Source: Streptomyces sp. NBC_00094 (GTDB lineage: Bacteria > Actinomycetota > Actinomycetes > Streptomycetales > Streptomycetaceae). From it: a DNA stretch of 64,000 nt. The position numbers and the translations under genes were made by a program. Within the stretch, counting starts at the first letter, position 1, and every line of letters begins with the position of its first letter. The stretch lies in assembly GCF_026343125.1 (NCBI RefSeq), contig NZ_JAPEMB010000001.1, positions 2,232,001-2,296,000 on the forward strand. Reading direction: 5' to 3'. The notes beneath the pieces were generated by a model. It did no database searches. It saw only the letters and a list, made by a program, of their open reading frames with translations, and was not told the origin of the DNA. Positions 6,256 to 20,075 of the stretch are shown here, in pieces.

Positions 6256-8523
6256 GTGAGCACCCAGGATCTCGTCCCCTCGCCCGTGGGTCCCGTCGAC
6301 GTCGAGCAGGCCGAGGCCGCGCTCGTCGAGCGCTATCCGCGTCTCGTCCGCATCGCCTATCTCGTGCTGCCGCCGACGCTCGGCCGCAACCGCCGGGTGC
6401 TGACCGCGCACGCGCTCGTCCAGCGCTCGCTGCCGCACCGCCGGGTCCCGGGTCCGGCGGTCCCGGCGGCCCGGCTCGCCGAGGACGCGGTCGATCCCGG
6501 CTACGCGTACGTACGGGGTGAGGTGCTGCGGCAGGCGCTGATCGCCGGGCTCCCGCTGCGGTGGCGCGCGCTGCCGCGCCGGGCCCAGTTCCCGCCGCTG
6601 CTGCCGCAGGTGTGGGGCCTGCGGGTCTTCCCCCGGGTGGGCGGCGCGGACGAACTCGCCCTGGACCAGCGCCTGTCCACCCTCTCGGGCCCCGGCCGGG
6701 CGGCCTACGTGCTCCGCGGCCTTGAACGCCAGGGCGACCCGGAGGTGCTGCGGGTCCTGGCCGCGGCGGGCGTCACCGACCCGGCCTCGGCCCTGGCGGA
6801 GGCGGACGCCCTCGATGCGACGGAGGCCGACGCGGTCACGGCCGGGGGCGGCGGCGAGGGGCGGGGCGGAGACGCGGGGGGCCTCGGCGGAGCCGGTGGC
6901 GCCAGGGGGATGGGCGCCCCTGGCGGAGCCGGTGGCTCCCTCGCCGGTGGGCCGGACAGCCGGGCCGCGCGGGTCGGCGAGCAGGGTGGGCCCGGCCGGG
7001 CCGGGAGTCCCGGCAGGGCGGACGAGCTCGGGCGGCTCGCGGACGCCTGGACGAGCGGTGAAGGCCCCGGCCCCGCAGGGGAGTCCGGAGGCTCCGGCGG
7101 CGCGGCCGGCGCAGGGCAGCCCGTCGGTGTCGACGGGGGTGACCGGGGCGGTCGGGTCCGGCGGTCCGCAAGGTTCAGCGGGGCCGCCCTGCTGGAGTCT
7201 CCGGAGTTCGACCCCTGTTCGCTGCAGGCACGGCCCACCGATCTGCTGCGGCGGCGGCAGCACGCCCGGGCCGCGCTCGTCGCCGTCGCCGCGCTCGTGG
7301 TGTGCGGGACGCTGCTCGGACTGCCCGGTGACGGGTGGGGCAGAAACGGTGCTGCGCCCTCGTACGCCCGTAACCCCGCCGCGGAGGCCGCCCTCGATCC
7401 GGGTGCCGTCAAGCGGGTGTCCGCCGCCGCCTGGCCGGGGTCGACCCGGCAGGACTTCTCCGTGTGGCCCGCGCGCGGCGGTCTCACCGGGGACCGCCCG
7501 CTGCTGCGGCGGGCGCTCGCGGTGTGGGCGCGGCCCGGCCTGTCCGTGCGGTCCTCGGCGACGCCCGGGACGCCCGTCGGGCCGCCGATGGGGCCGCCGC
7601 AGCTGCTGTTCGCGGGCGTGGTGGACGGGGCCCGGGTGGTGCTGTTCCACGACGGGCTGCGGGCCGTGCGGTACGCGGAGCCGACGGCCGGTACGGCGGG
7701 CGCCGCGCTGGACTTCGCGCGGACGGACGCGGCCGACTCCGTCGGTTCGGCGGCCCTCGTCCTCTCCCGGGCCTCGGGCAACGTCCGCTATCTGACGGCC
7801 CCTTGGGTACGGGATACGGCCGTACGGGACCTGCTCGCGCCCGAGAAGGAGCCGTGGCCGCTGGCCCGGGACGCGTACGGGGTGACCGAGCCCGTACCGA
7901 GCCCCGCGCAGGCGAAGGACTGCGTCCGCTGGAACTCCCTCCAGGTACGGGACGGTTCGGGGACGCGGCTCCTCACCGACCTGGGCGAGCTGGCCCCCGC
8001 CCGGCTCCTGTGGGGGCCGCCCGCCGCGCCGGCGGACGCGACGGGGAAGGAGGCGCGGGAGGCGTGGGCGCGGACGGCGTGCCAGCTGACGGCCGTACGG
8101 GCGCACGGGGTGCGGTCGGTGAACGCCTGGCGGTTCGCGCACCAGCCGCTGCCGGAGGGCGCCGGGCGCGGCACCTGGGTGTGCACGCGCGCGGAGACCT
8201 GGCGCGGCACCGGCAGCAGGGTCCTCGCCCAGTTCCTGGTCCCGTCCCCGAAGGCACCGGCGGCGCTCGCGGCCCGCTCCGAGGGTTCGCCCGCCTGCGG
8301 GGTGCGGGAGCCCCGGGTGCTCGCGGGCGTGCTGTGGCAGGCTCCGGGCGGCGGGTGGTACGTCCTGGCCGCGGGCGGCCCGGACTTCGCCTCGCTGGAG
8401 GTCTCGGGCGGGGTCGAGGGCCGCTCGGAGGGCCCCGTCCTGGCGGTGAAGGCGAAGGCGGGAGCGCGGGCCGACCTGGACGGCGTCCTGCGGGACGGGA
8501 CACGGGTGGCCGCGCTGCGGTGA
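6256..8523 (+). CDS. Single-pass membrane protein with sigma-like N-terminal domain
   Basis: A 755-residue protein I do not recognise as a named family. Residues 1-190 look like a degenerate ECF sigma factor: VERYPRLVRIAYLVLPP resembles region 2, and LSTLSGPGRAAYVLRGLERQ followed by EVLRVLAAAGVTDPASAL resembles a region 4 helix-turn-helix. Residues ~195-300 are a Gly-rich linker. RARAALVAVAALVVCGTLLG (~335-355) is one membrane helix. The remaining ~400 residues should be outside and contain paired Cys (KDCVRW, ARTACQLT, WVCTRAE, SPACGV). Start is GTG 6256 without a clear Shine-Dalgarno. The sigma resemblance is by eye only; DNA binding is untested. Confidence 0.7.
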   Translation: MSTQDLVPSPVGPVDVEQAEAALVERYPRLVRIAYLVLPPTLGRNRRVLTAHALVQRSLPHRRVPGPAVPAARLAEDAVDPGYAYVRGEVLRQALIAGLPLRWRALPRRAQFPPLLPQVWGLRVFPRVGGADELALDQRLSTLSGPGRAAYVLRGLERQGDPEVLRVLAAAGVTDPASALAEADALDATEADAVTAGGGGEGRGGDAGGLGGAGGARGMGAPGGAGGSLAGGPDSRAARVGEQGGPGRAGSPGRADELGRLADAWTSGEGPGPAGESGGSGGAAGAGQPVGVDGGDRGGRVRRSARFSGAALLESPEFDPCSLQARPTDLLRRRQHARAALVAVAALVVCGTLLGLPGDGWGRNGAAPSYARNPAAEAALDPGAVKRVSAAAWPGSTRQDFSVWPARGGLTGDRPLLRRALAVWARPGLSVRSSATPGTPVGPPMGPPQLLFAGVVDGARVVLFHDGLRAVRYAEPTAGTAGAALDFARTDAADSVGSAALVLSRASGNVRYLTAPWVRDTAVRDLLAPEKEPWPLARDAYGVTEPVPSPAQAKDCVRWNSLQVRDGSGTRLLTDLGELAPARLLWGPPAAPADATGKEAREAWARTACQLTAVRAHGVRSVNAWRFAHQPLPEGAGRGTWVCTRAETWRGTGSRVLAQFLVPSPKAPAALAARSEGSPACGVREPRVLAGVLWQAPGGGWYVLAAGGPDFASLEVSGGVEGRSEGPVLAVKAKAGARADLDGVLRDGTRVAALR

Positions 8524-8699
8524 CCGTGGACGCGGGCCCCTACCGCGGCTCGGTGAGCGCGGACACGAACCCCACCGCGCCGCGGTGGGCGTGCGCGCGG
8601 GCCCCCACTCCGCCCGCGCGGCCACCATGCGCCCCGTACCGCCGAAAATGCGGCGCACAGGCCTGTTGCCATCCCCCTACCCCTCAGTACATTGACGTC

Positions 8700-9584
8700 A
8701 TGTCTAATACGCAGCCTGCACCGGTGGCGTCGGAGCACGTCGAACTCAAGGCCCGCAAGGTCTCCTTCGACTGGGAGGAGACCCCGCTCCACTGGGTTCC
8801 CGGCGACCCCTTCACCACGCACACGATCAACGTGCTGCACCTGCTGCTCCCGGCGGGCGAGCGCTGGTTCGTGCACGTCTACAAGCAGGCGCTGCCGTAC
8901 ATCACCGACGACCGGCTGCGCGAGGACGTCATCGGCTTCATCGGCCAGGAGGCCATCCACTCCCAGGCCCACGACGACGTCCTCCCCCACCTGCGGAAGC
9001 TGGGCCTCGACCCCACCCCGTACACCGCGCAGGTCGACTGGTTCTTCGAGAAGCTCCTCGGGGACCGGACCCTGCCGCCCGGCCGGCCGCGCCGCTGGTG
9101 GCTGATGGAGCGGGTCGCGATGATCGCCGCCATCGAGCACTACACCGCCTTCCTCGGCGACTGGGTCCTCAACGCCGACGAGCTCGACCGGCGCGGCGCC
9201 GACCCCGTCATGCTCGACCTGCTGCGCTGGCACGGGGCCGAGGAGGTCGAGCACCGCTCGGTCGCCTTCGAGCTCTTCATGCACCTCGACGGCGGCTACC
9301 GGCGCCGCGCCCGCACCTGGGCGCTCGCCTTCTCCGCGCTCGTCTTCCTCTGGCAGCGGGGCGTCCGCTTCTTCATGGAGAACGACCCGAGCCTCCTCGA
9401 CCCGAAGGCGTCCTTCGCCGACTTCGTCCGCAGGGGCCGGCAGGGCGTGCTCCCCTCCACCCCGGCGATGCTGCGTTCCATACCCCGCTACCTCAGCCGC
9501 GCCTACCACCCCTCCCAGGAGGGCGACACCGCACAGGCGATGGCCTACCTCGCCTCCTCCCCCGGCGCCAACGGAGGCCGCTGA
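8700..9584 (+). CDS. Ferritin-like diiron protein, PF10118 'metal-dependent hydrolase'
   Basis: A 294-residue all-helical protein of the family usually labelled predicted metal-dependent hydrolase. It has spaced acid/His motifs typical of a four-helix diiron site: FIGQEAIHSQAHDD (~80-93), AAIEHYTAFLGDW (~142-154) and GAEEVEHRSVAFEL (~179-192). This pattern is better explained by oxygen chemistry than hydrolysis. The stop TGA 9582-9584 overlaps the ATG of the next gene, a flavin/2Fe-2S reductase, so the two are translationally coupled. I infer that the reductase feeds electrons to this protein. ATG at 8700 is the first Met; a 176-base gap precedes it. Confidence 0.87.
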   Translation: MSNTQPAPVASEHVELKARKVSFDWEETPLHWVPGDPFTTHTINVLHLLLPAGERWFVHVYKQALPYITDDRLREDVIGFIGQEAIHSQAHDDVLPHLRKLGLDPTPYTAQVDWFFEKLLGDRTLPPGRPRRWWLMERVAMIAAIEHYTAFLGDWVLNADELDRRGADPVMLDLLRWHGAEEVEHRSVAFELFMHLDGGYRRRARTWALAFSALVFLWQRGVRFFMENDPSLLDPKASFADFVRRGRQGVLPSTPAMLRSIPRYLSRAYHPSQEGDTAQAMAYLASSPGANGGR

Positions 9585-10681
9585 TGCCCCGGTTGACCAC
9601 CGTCGCCCTCGCCGCCGGGGCGGCCGCGCTGCTCGTCCGTCGCGCCGTGCGCGGCCGGATGTCCTCGGCCCCGCTGTGGCCGATGCCCGCCCTCGACGTC
9701 CCCGTGTCGGGATACGGCCGCGGCAGCACCGTCCCCCGCAAGGTCCTCGTGACGGGCCGCTCCACGCCCGCCGACGGCGTCGTCGAACTGCGCCTGGAGG
9801 GCGCCGGTCTGCCCGCGTGGCAGCCGGGCGCGCATGTCGACCTCGTCCTGCCGTCCGGACTCGTGCGGCAGTACTCGCTCTGCGGCGACCCGGCGGACAC
9901 CGGTACGTACACCGTCGCGACGCGCCTGATCGAGGACGGACGGGGCGGCTCGCGCGAGGTGCACGAACAGCTCCACGAGGGCACGGAGATCGAGATCCGG
10001 GGCCCGCGCAACCGCTTCCCGCTGGTCGAGGCCCCTTCGTACGTCTTCGTCGCCGGCGGCATCGGCATCACCCCGGTCCTGCCGATGGTGCGCGCCGCCG
10101 AGGCGGCCGGGGCGGACTGGCGGCTCGTGTACTGCGGGCGGAGCCGGGCGACGATGCCGTATCTGGAGGAGGTCGAGGGGCTGGGCGGCGGCGAGCGAAG
10201 CGAGATGGGGGTCCCCCCGACCGAAGGCCGGGGGGATGTCACGGTCGTCGCCGAGGACGAATCCGGCTTTCCCGAGCTGGGGTTCCTCGCGCACCTGCCC
10301 GTCGAGACGGCCGTCTACTGCTGCGGCCCCGACGGCCTGATGGACGCGGTCGGTACGGCGCTGCCGGAGGGCCGGGCGCCGCGCCTCGAGCGCTTCTCGG
10401 CGGCCGCGCCGACCGGCGGCACCGCCTTCGAGGTCGAACTGCGCCGCTCCGGACGTACGGTGACGGTGGCGGCCGACCAGACGGTGCTGGCGGCGGTCCG
10501 CGAGGAGCTGCCGGGCATCACGTACTCCTGCCGGCAGGGTTTCTGCGGGACCTGCCAACAGCGGGTCCTGGAGGGGGAGGTCGACCACCGGGACGAGCTG
10601 CTCACCGACGCGGAGCGGGACGGTTCGATGCTGATCTGCGTCTCGCGCTGCACGGGGAAGCGGCTCGTCCTGGACCTCTGA
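9584..10681 (+). CDS. Flavin/2Fe-2S oxidoreductase, phthalate dioxygenase reductase type
   Basis: A 365-residue electron-transfer protein that takes electrons from NAD(P)H and passes them singly through an iron-sulfur cluster. Order of parts: hydrophobic N-terminus (~1-25), flavin-binding barrel with RQYSLCGDP (~105), NAD domain with VFVAGGIGITPVLPM (~155) and YCCGPDGLMDAV, then a plant-type ferredoxin domain with CRQGFCGTCQQRV plus a later Cys (LICVSRC). Start ATG shares its A with the stop of the diiron gene. An in-frame insert of ~17 residues near residue 203 comes from a palindromic element. The likely partner is the upstream diiron protein. Confidence 0.9.
   Translation: MPRLTTVALAAGAAALLVRRAVRGRMSSAPLWPMPALDVPVSGYGRGSTVPRKVLVTGRSTPADGVVELRLEGAGLPAWQPGAHVDLVLPSGLVRQYSLCGDPADTGTYTVATRLIEDGRGGSREVHEQLHEGTEIEIRGPRNRFPLVEAPSYVFVAGGIGITPVLPMVRAAEAAGADWRLVYCGRSRATMPYLEEVEGLGGGERSEMGVPPTEGRGDVTVVAEDESGFPELGFLAHLPVETAVYCCGPDGLMDAVGTALPEGRAPRLERFSAAAPTGGTAFEVELRRSGRTVTVAADQTVLAAVREELPGITYSCRQGFCGTCQQRVLEGEVDHRDELLTDAERDGSMLICVSRCTGKRLVLDL
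10191..10236. repeat. Palindromic GCGAGCGAAGCGAG element inside a coding sequence
   Basis: Starting GCGAGCGAAGCGAG (10191-10204), the segment contains the self-complementary GGGGGTCCCCC (10207-10217) and a hairpin with arms TCCCCCCG (10212-10219) and CGGGGGGA (10229-10236). I recognise this as the kind of small palindromic repeat scattered through Streptomyces genomes, normally between genes. Here it is read through in frame as GERSEMGVPPTEGRG within the reductase. Confidence 0.65.
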
Positions 10682-10697
10682 CCGGGCGACCGGGGCG

Positions 10698-11051
10698 CTA
10701 CGGCAGGATCAGCCAGTCGAAGGCGAGCGCGGCGGCCAGGCCTCCCACCAGGAGCCAGGTGGCCAGCCGCGTACGGCCGTTGCGGGAGAGCTCGATCACG
10801 ACGCCGCAGAGGATCATCGCGAGGCCGTACACACCGACGACGAGGACGGACGTACGGCTCGCGAGGCGGATCGCCAGGACGACGGCGAGCGCGACGAGCA
10901 GGACGGAGGCGGCGGCGACGCGGAGCCGCCGCGCCTGCTGGGGGGTGAGACCCGAGGCGGGGACCTCGGGTATCTCGTCGATCTCGTCGATCTCGCCGGC
11001 CTCTTCGATCTCGTCGGCCTCAGCTGCATCCTGGTCGGAAGCGCTCGTGAC
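10698..11051 (-). CDS. Small acidic-tailed membrane protein with no standard start codon
   Basis: A 117-residue frame ends at TAG 10700-10698. It encodes an acidic N-terminus (EIEEAGEIDEIDEIPEVP), a basic QQARRLR, and three or four hydrophobic helices ending AFDWLILP, a plausible integral membrane protein of unknown function. No ATG, GTG or TTG occurs in frame before the membrane helices; the frame is closed by TAG about 75 bases further upstream. A good GGGGAGGA lies directly before GTC-ACG-AGC, so translation may begin at ACG (11048) or an error or mutation has replaced a GTG at 11051. The Met-started ORF at 10814-11110 in another frame is Arg/Ser-rich and looks like a shadow. Confidence 0.6.
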   Translation of the reverse strand, partial: VTSASDQDAAEADEIEEAGEIDEIDEIPEVPASGLTPQQARRLRVAAASVLLVALAVVLAIRLASRTSVLVVGVYGLAMILCGVVIELSRNGRTRLATWLLVGGLAAALAFDWLILP

Positions 11052-11184
11052 TCCTCCCCTCGCGAACGGGGGGCTTCTCCCTCGCGACCGAAGTCCCGTG
11101 GGACGGCCAAGCCCTGACCGCTGCCGAAGCAGACAGTCAGCGTACTACGCCACAGGAGCGCGAAGACCCCCTTAGGCTGTTCGT

Positions 11185-11946
11185 ATGACGACCGGGGTGC
11201 GCCGCAGGATGGGCGTCGAGGAGCGCAAGCAGCAGTTGATCGGGGTGGCCCTCGAACTCTTCGGCCACCGCTCTCCCGACGAGGTGTCCATCGACGAGAT
11301 CGCCGCGGCCGCGGGGATCTCCCGGCCGCTGGTCTACCACTACTTCCCCGGCAAGCAGAGCCTCTACGAGGCCGCGCTGCGGCGGGCGGCCGACGAGTTG
11401 GCGGCCCGGTTCGTGGAGCCGCCGCAGGGCCCGCTGGGGGCGCGGCTGCTGCGGGTGATGGGCCGGTTCTTCGATTTCGTGGACGAGCACGGGCCGGGCT
11501 TCGCGGCGCTCATGCGCGGCGGTCCCGCGGTCGGTTCCTCCACGACGAACGCGATGATCGACGAGGTGCGGCAGGCCGCGTACGAGCAGATCCTGGCCCA
11601 TCTGAAGGTCGAGAGCCCGTCGGCCCGGCTCGAACTGGTCGTCCGGTCCTGGGTGTCGCTCGCCGAGTCGACGGCCCTGCTGTGGCTGGACGGCCGCCGG
11701 GTCCCGCGCGCGGAGCTGGAGTTGCAGCTCGTGCACGACTTCGCGGCGCTGGCGGCGGTGAGTGCCGCGTACGACGCGGAGATGGCGGAGATCCTGGTCG
11801 GCATCCTCGCCGACGAGCCGGCCGACGGCCCCTTCGGGGAGCTGGTGGCCCGGCTCGTCTCCCTCGTCCCCCCGGCCGTGGCCGGGGCCGTCGCCGAGGC
11901 CGTCGCCGAGCCCGGGGCCGTCGTCCCCGATCAGCGCTTGCGGTAG
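11185..11946 (+). CDS. TetR-family transcriptional regulator
   Basis: A 253-residue repressor-type regulator. The N-terminal helix-turn-helix is VSIDEIAAAAGISRPLVYHYFPGKQSLYEAAL (given here as a range, residues ~34-65), the standard TetR DNA-binding fold; the remainder is the helical ligand and dimer domain. ATG 11185 is used; Met at 11206 would still keep the whole domain. It diverges from the small membrane protein gene, which is a candidate target, and its last 16 bases overlap the 3' end of the convergent isomerase gene. The ligand is unknown. Confidence 0.88.
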   Translation: MTTGVRRRMGVEERKQQLIGVALELFGHRSPDEVSIDEIAAAAGISRPLVYHYFPGKQSLYEAALRRAADELAARFVEPPQGPLGARLLRVMGRFFDFVDEHGPGFAALMRGGPAVGSSTTNAMIDEVRQAAYEQILAHLKVESPSARLELVVRSWVSLAESTALLWLDGRRVPRAELELQLVHDFAALAAVSAAYDAEMAEILVGILADEPADGPFGELVARLVSLVPPAVAGAVAEAVAEPGAVVPDQRLR

Positions 11947-12263
11947 GACGATTCGAGGTCGCGGATCTCCACGGAGAGCCGGACGTTCTCGGTCGCCTTG
12001 ACGTACTTCGGCAGCAGGGCGAGGACGGCCTTCGAGAGCCGCGCCTTGGCGTCGTCCGTGCGGCCGAACAGCAGGGCGATCTCGACATGGACGATGACGT
12101 CCTCGGTCGAGCCGTCGCCGACGACCGTCTCCTCGACCTCGCGGAAGCGGGTCTTGCAGGCGTCGAGCGTGGCGTTCACGGACTCGACGACGAGCGGGTG
12201 CAGGGCGAGCGCGAAGCCGCGCCGGTCGAGGGGCGCGGAGTAGTCGACGGTGATCTGCGGCAT
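11931..12263 (-). CDS. 5-carboxymethyl-2-hydroxymuconate isomerase-like protein
   Basis: A 110-residue tautomerase-fold protein of the CHMI family. It starts MPQITVDYSAPLDRRGFALAL, so the catalytic N-terminal proline follows the initiator Met as in other tautomerases. In the family it isomerises a muconate in homoprotocatechuate breakdown, but no other genes of that pathway are nearby, so the real substrate may differ. ATG is at 12263. Its 3' end overlaps the convergent tetR gene by 16 bases. Confidence 0.82.
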   Translation of the reverse strand: MPQITVDYSAPLDRRGFALALHPLVVESVNATLDACKTRFREVEETVVGDGSTEDVIVHVEIALLFGRTDDAKARLSKAVLALLPKYVKATENVRLSVEIRDLESSYRKR

Positions 12264-12327
12264 GGGGTCACTCCCGGGCGGGGGGTACGGCTGTCGGATG
12301 TCTGGCCACACCTTTACGGTGACCGTC

Positions 12328-12832
12328 ATGACGACACAAGTGACCTTCCGGCAGGCGGACGAACAGGATCTGGACCTTCTGGTGGGGCTGTTCGACGGGC
12401 TGGCCCACTGGATGGTGCGGAACGGGATCGACCAGTGGAAGCCGGGCGCGAAGAGTGCGGAGCACTTCCGGGGGCGTATCGCCGACGGTGAGGTGTGGCT
12501 GGCTCTCGACGGGGGCCGGGCCTTCGGCGCGTACGAGCTGTGGTGGGAGGACGAGCAGGCCTGGGGCCCGCAGCCGCCGGTCGCCGGGTACGTGCACCGG
12601 CTGATGACCGACCGGGAGGCGGCGCCCGCCGGGGCCGGGCGGGTCCTGCTCGCCCACGCGGAGGAGCGGATCGCGGCCCGGGGGCGGGCGGTCGCGCGTC
12701 TCGACTCCATGACGAACAACCCGCGGCTCCGTACCTACTACGAAGCCGCGGGCTATCTGGCCGTCGGCGAGGAGCCGGGAAAGCTCGCCGCCGACGGCAC
12801 GCGCTACGGGGTCACGCTGTGGGAGAAGGCGC

Positions 12833-12846
<14 letters not shown>
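12328..12846 (+). CDS. GNAT-family N-acetyltransferase
   Basis: A 172-residue acetyl-CoA-dependent acetyltransferase. The N-terminal VTFRQADEQDLDLLVGLFDG, the central GYVHRLMTDREAAPAGAGRVLL (acetyl-CoA P-loop region, here with GAGR) and the C-terminal DSMTNNPRLRTYYEAAGYL are the usual GNAT motifs C/D, A and B. The acceptor is unknown. GTG at 12319 is an alternative start nine bases upstream. The 3' end overlaps that of the convergent pullulanase gene by 14 bases. Confidence 0.85.
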
Positions 12847-18124
<5,278 letters not shown>

Positions 18125-18171
18125 GGGGGTGCTCCCTGGAGGAGGGACGGGGGTGCGGGGGTACGGGTGGG

Positions 18172-18198
18172 AGGGCCGCCCCGGGTGGGGGCGGCCCT
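18172..18198 (-). terminator. Hairpin between amylase and pullulanase genes
   Basis: A perfect 11-bp stem (AGGGCCGCCCC at 18172-18182, complement at 18188-18198) with a 5-base loop sits 16 bases after the amylase stop and 48 bases before the pullulanase start. It may end most amylase transcripts and let some read through, lowering pullulanase expression. Confidence 0.6.
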
Positions 18199-18213
18199 GG
18201 CAGGAAGGGAGGC

Positions 18214-19941
18214 TCAGCTGCGGAAGGTGTCGTTCAGGACGATCTGGCCCGAGGCGGGGACGGTCGCGGTGCGGTTGGCGCCGGACTCCCAGGTGACGTT
18301 TCCGGCGGCGTCCTTGCGGACGTACTTGTACTCGAAGGCCGTTCCGGCGGGCAGCGAGACCGTCAGCTTCCAGACCGGGTAGGCGGCCGGGTCGAGCTTG
18401 AGGGCGGACGCCGGGGCCCAGTTGCCGAGTTCGGCGCGGTTGCCGGTGACGTAGATGTTCTGGCCGACGACGGTGGTGGCGTTCACGTTGAAGGAGGCGC
18501 CGGCGGTGGCCGGCGGCGTCGTCGGCGGGGTGGTGGTGGGCGGCGTGGTCGGGGTGGTGCCGCCGCAGTTCGTCGCGTTCACGTGCAGGGCCACGGCCGT
18601 GTTGGCGGCGAGGGTGGCGGTGAACTGGCCGGACGAGTTCACCGTCACGGCGGTGTTCGACTGGACGTCGCAGTAGGCGCCCGGGGCGAGCTGGGTCTGG
18701 AAGGTGCGGGTGAGCGCCGAGGACTCGTGGTTGATGGCCACGTAGGCCTTGGTGCCGCGGCCGAACGCGATCGCGTTGTTGCCGTTGTCCCACCAGTCGG
18801 TGACGGACTGGCCGCGCGCCGCGTTGCGGAAGCCGACCATGGAGGAGATCTCGCGCCAGGCGTGCTGGCACTTCCAGCCGTCGCTGTAGCAGGCGTTGAC
18901 CTGGCCGCCGTTGGGCGGTCCGGCGTCCTTGTCGGTCCACTCGTAGCCGGAGTGGACGTCCGGGGCGCCGTAGGGCCAGGCGAGCATGAAGACGGAGGCG
19001 AGGGTGTAGTTCGCGCCGTCCTTGTAGCTGAGGGTGTCGCCACCGCGCTCGGTGTCGTGGTTGTCGACGAAGACGCCGGACTGGCCGGAGGGCATGTAGC
19101 CCCAGGCCTCGCCGAAGTTCTTCAGGTAGGAGAGCTTCTCGCCCTGGACGATGCGCTTGAGGTCGCGGGCGTAGCGGAACTCCTGGACGTCGCCGTTGCC
19201 GAGGTACTCGCTCGGGGAGACGGCCTCGCCGGCGCCGTGGATGGCTTCCAGCTTCCAGAAGGCGTTGGGGTTGGAGAGCCGGGACTTGATGTTGGTCAGG
19301 TCGGCGGCCGGCATGTGCTTGGCGGCGTCGATGCGGAGTCCGTCGACGCCGAGCGAGAGCAGGTCGTTCAGGTAGCCCGCTATCTTGCCGCGGACGTACT
19401 CCTCGCCCGTGTCGAGGTCGGGGAGCTGGACCAGTTCGCAGTTCTGGACGTTGCCGCGGTCCTGGTAGTTGGAGATCGAGGAGCGGCAGTCGTCCATGTC
19501 GGAGCCGGAGTACAGGCCCGGGTAGTCGTACTTGGAGAACGGGGTCCCGCCCGTTCCCGTGCCGGAGCCGTTCGCCATGTGGTTGATGACGGAGTCGGCC
19601 ACGACCTTGACCCCGGCCGCGTGGCAGGTGTCGATCATGCTCTTGAAGGCGGTGCGGTCGCCGAGACGTCCGGCGATCTTGTAGCTGACCGGCTGGTACG
19701 AGGTCCACCACTGGCCGCCCTGGAGGTGTTCCTGGGGCGGGGAGACCTGGACGTATCCGTATCCGGCAGGGCCGAGGCGGTCGGTGCACTCGCGGGCCAC
19801 CGAGGCGAAGTTCCACTCGAACATCACCGCGGTGACGTCCTTCTCGCCGGGCGGACCGGCCTGCGCCGGGGCGTTGCCCGTGACGGCCACAGCGGCTCCC
19901 GCCACGAGGGCGAGTGCAGCTGCCACGGTCTTTCTGGCCAT
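18214..19941 (-). CDS. amy: Secreted alpha-amylase with C-terminal starch-binding module
   Basis: A 575-residue endo-acting starch hydrolase. A clear signal peptide ([28 protein letters not shown]) is followed by a GH13 barrel: [13 protein letters not shown] (~115), nucleophile Asp in GLRIDAAKH (~205), acid/base Glu in FWKLEAIHG (~230) and [10 protein letters not shown] (~294). A beta domain C, then a Thr/Pro linker (~460), lead to a CBM20 starch-binding module (~475-575) with [14 protein letters not shown] and FEYKYVRKD. Start ATG 19941 has a strong AGGAGG five bases upstream. An operator-like motif lies 33-53 bases before the start, implying maltodextrin-responsive control by MalR or its paralogue. 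Confidence 0.95.
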   Translation of the reverse strand: MARKTVAAALALVAGAAVAVTGNAPAQAGPPGEKDVTAVMFEWNFASVARECTDRLGPAGYGYVQVSPPQEHLQGGQWWTSYQPVSYKIAGRLGDRTAFKSMIDTCHAAGVKVVADSVINHMANGSGTGTGGTPFSKYDYPGLYSGSDMDDCRSSISNYQDRGNVQNCELVQLPDLDTGEEYVRGKIAGYLNDLLSLGVDGLRIDAAKHMPAADLTNIKSRLSNPNAFWKLEAIHGAGEAVSPSEYLGNGDVQEFRYARDLKRIVQGEKLSYLKNFGEAWGYMPSGQSGVFVDNHDTERGGDTLSYKDGANYTLASVFMLAWPYGAPDVHSGYEWTDKDAGPPNGGQVNACYSDGWKCQHAWREISSMVGFRNAARGQSVTDWWDNGNNAIAFGRGTKAYVAINHESSALTRTFQTQLAPGAYCDVQSNTAVTVNSSGQFTATLAANTAVALHVNATNCGGTTPTTPPTTTPPTTPPATAGASFNVNATTVVGQNIYVTGNRAELGNWAPASALKLDPAAYPVWKLTVSLPAGTAFEYKYVRKDAAGNVTWESGANRTATVPASGQIVLNDTFRS

Positions 19942-19966
19942 GATTCCTCCTGCTGACTTCACTGTC

Positions 19967-19994
19967 GCAAGAAGTTGCCGAAATTATCAGCAAC
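19967..19994. promoter_or_regulatory. Operator-like motif before the amylase gene
   Basis: GTTGC (19974-19978) and GCAAC (19990-19994) form an inverted repeat with an 11-base centre containing GAAATT. A further GCAAG lies at 19967-19971. The same geometry and centre occur before malE (26232-26252). It is a candidate LacI/MalR-type operator; the pairing with a repressor is inferred from repetition and context. Confidence 0.55.
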
Positions 19995-20075
19995 TGTTTT
20001 CAGCCGTGACCGTACGAGTGCCCCGACGCCCGGTCAACCCTCCGGACGTCCCTCCCGACCCCTCAATGCAAGTTG

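Noticed and set aside
6012..6521. A short ORF through the G-run minisatellite
   Set aside because: It encodes Gly/Pro/Arg repeats only because the DNA repeats; no start signal, and it runs into another gene out of frame.
10814..11110. A 98-residue Met-started frame over the small membrane protein
   Set aside because: Arg/Ser/Pro-rich with no hydrophobic pattern; the other frame encodes a coherent membrane protein.
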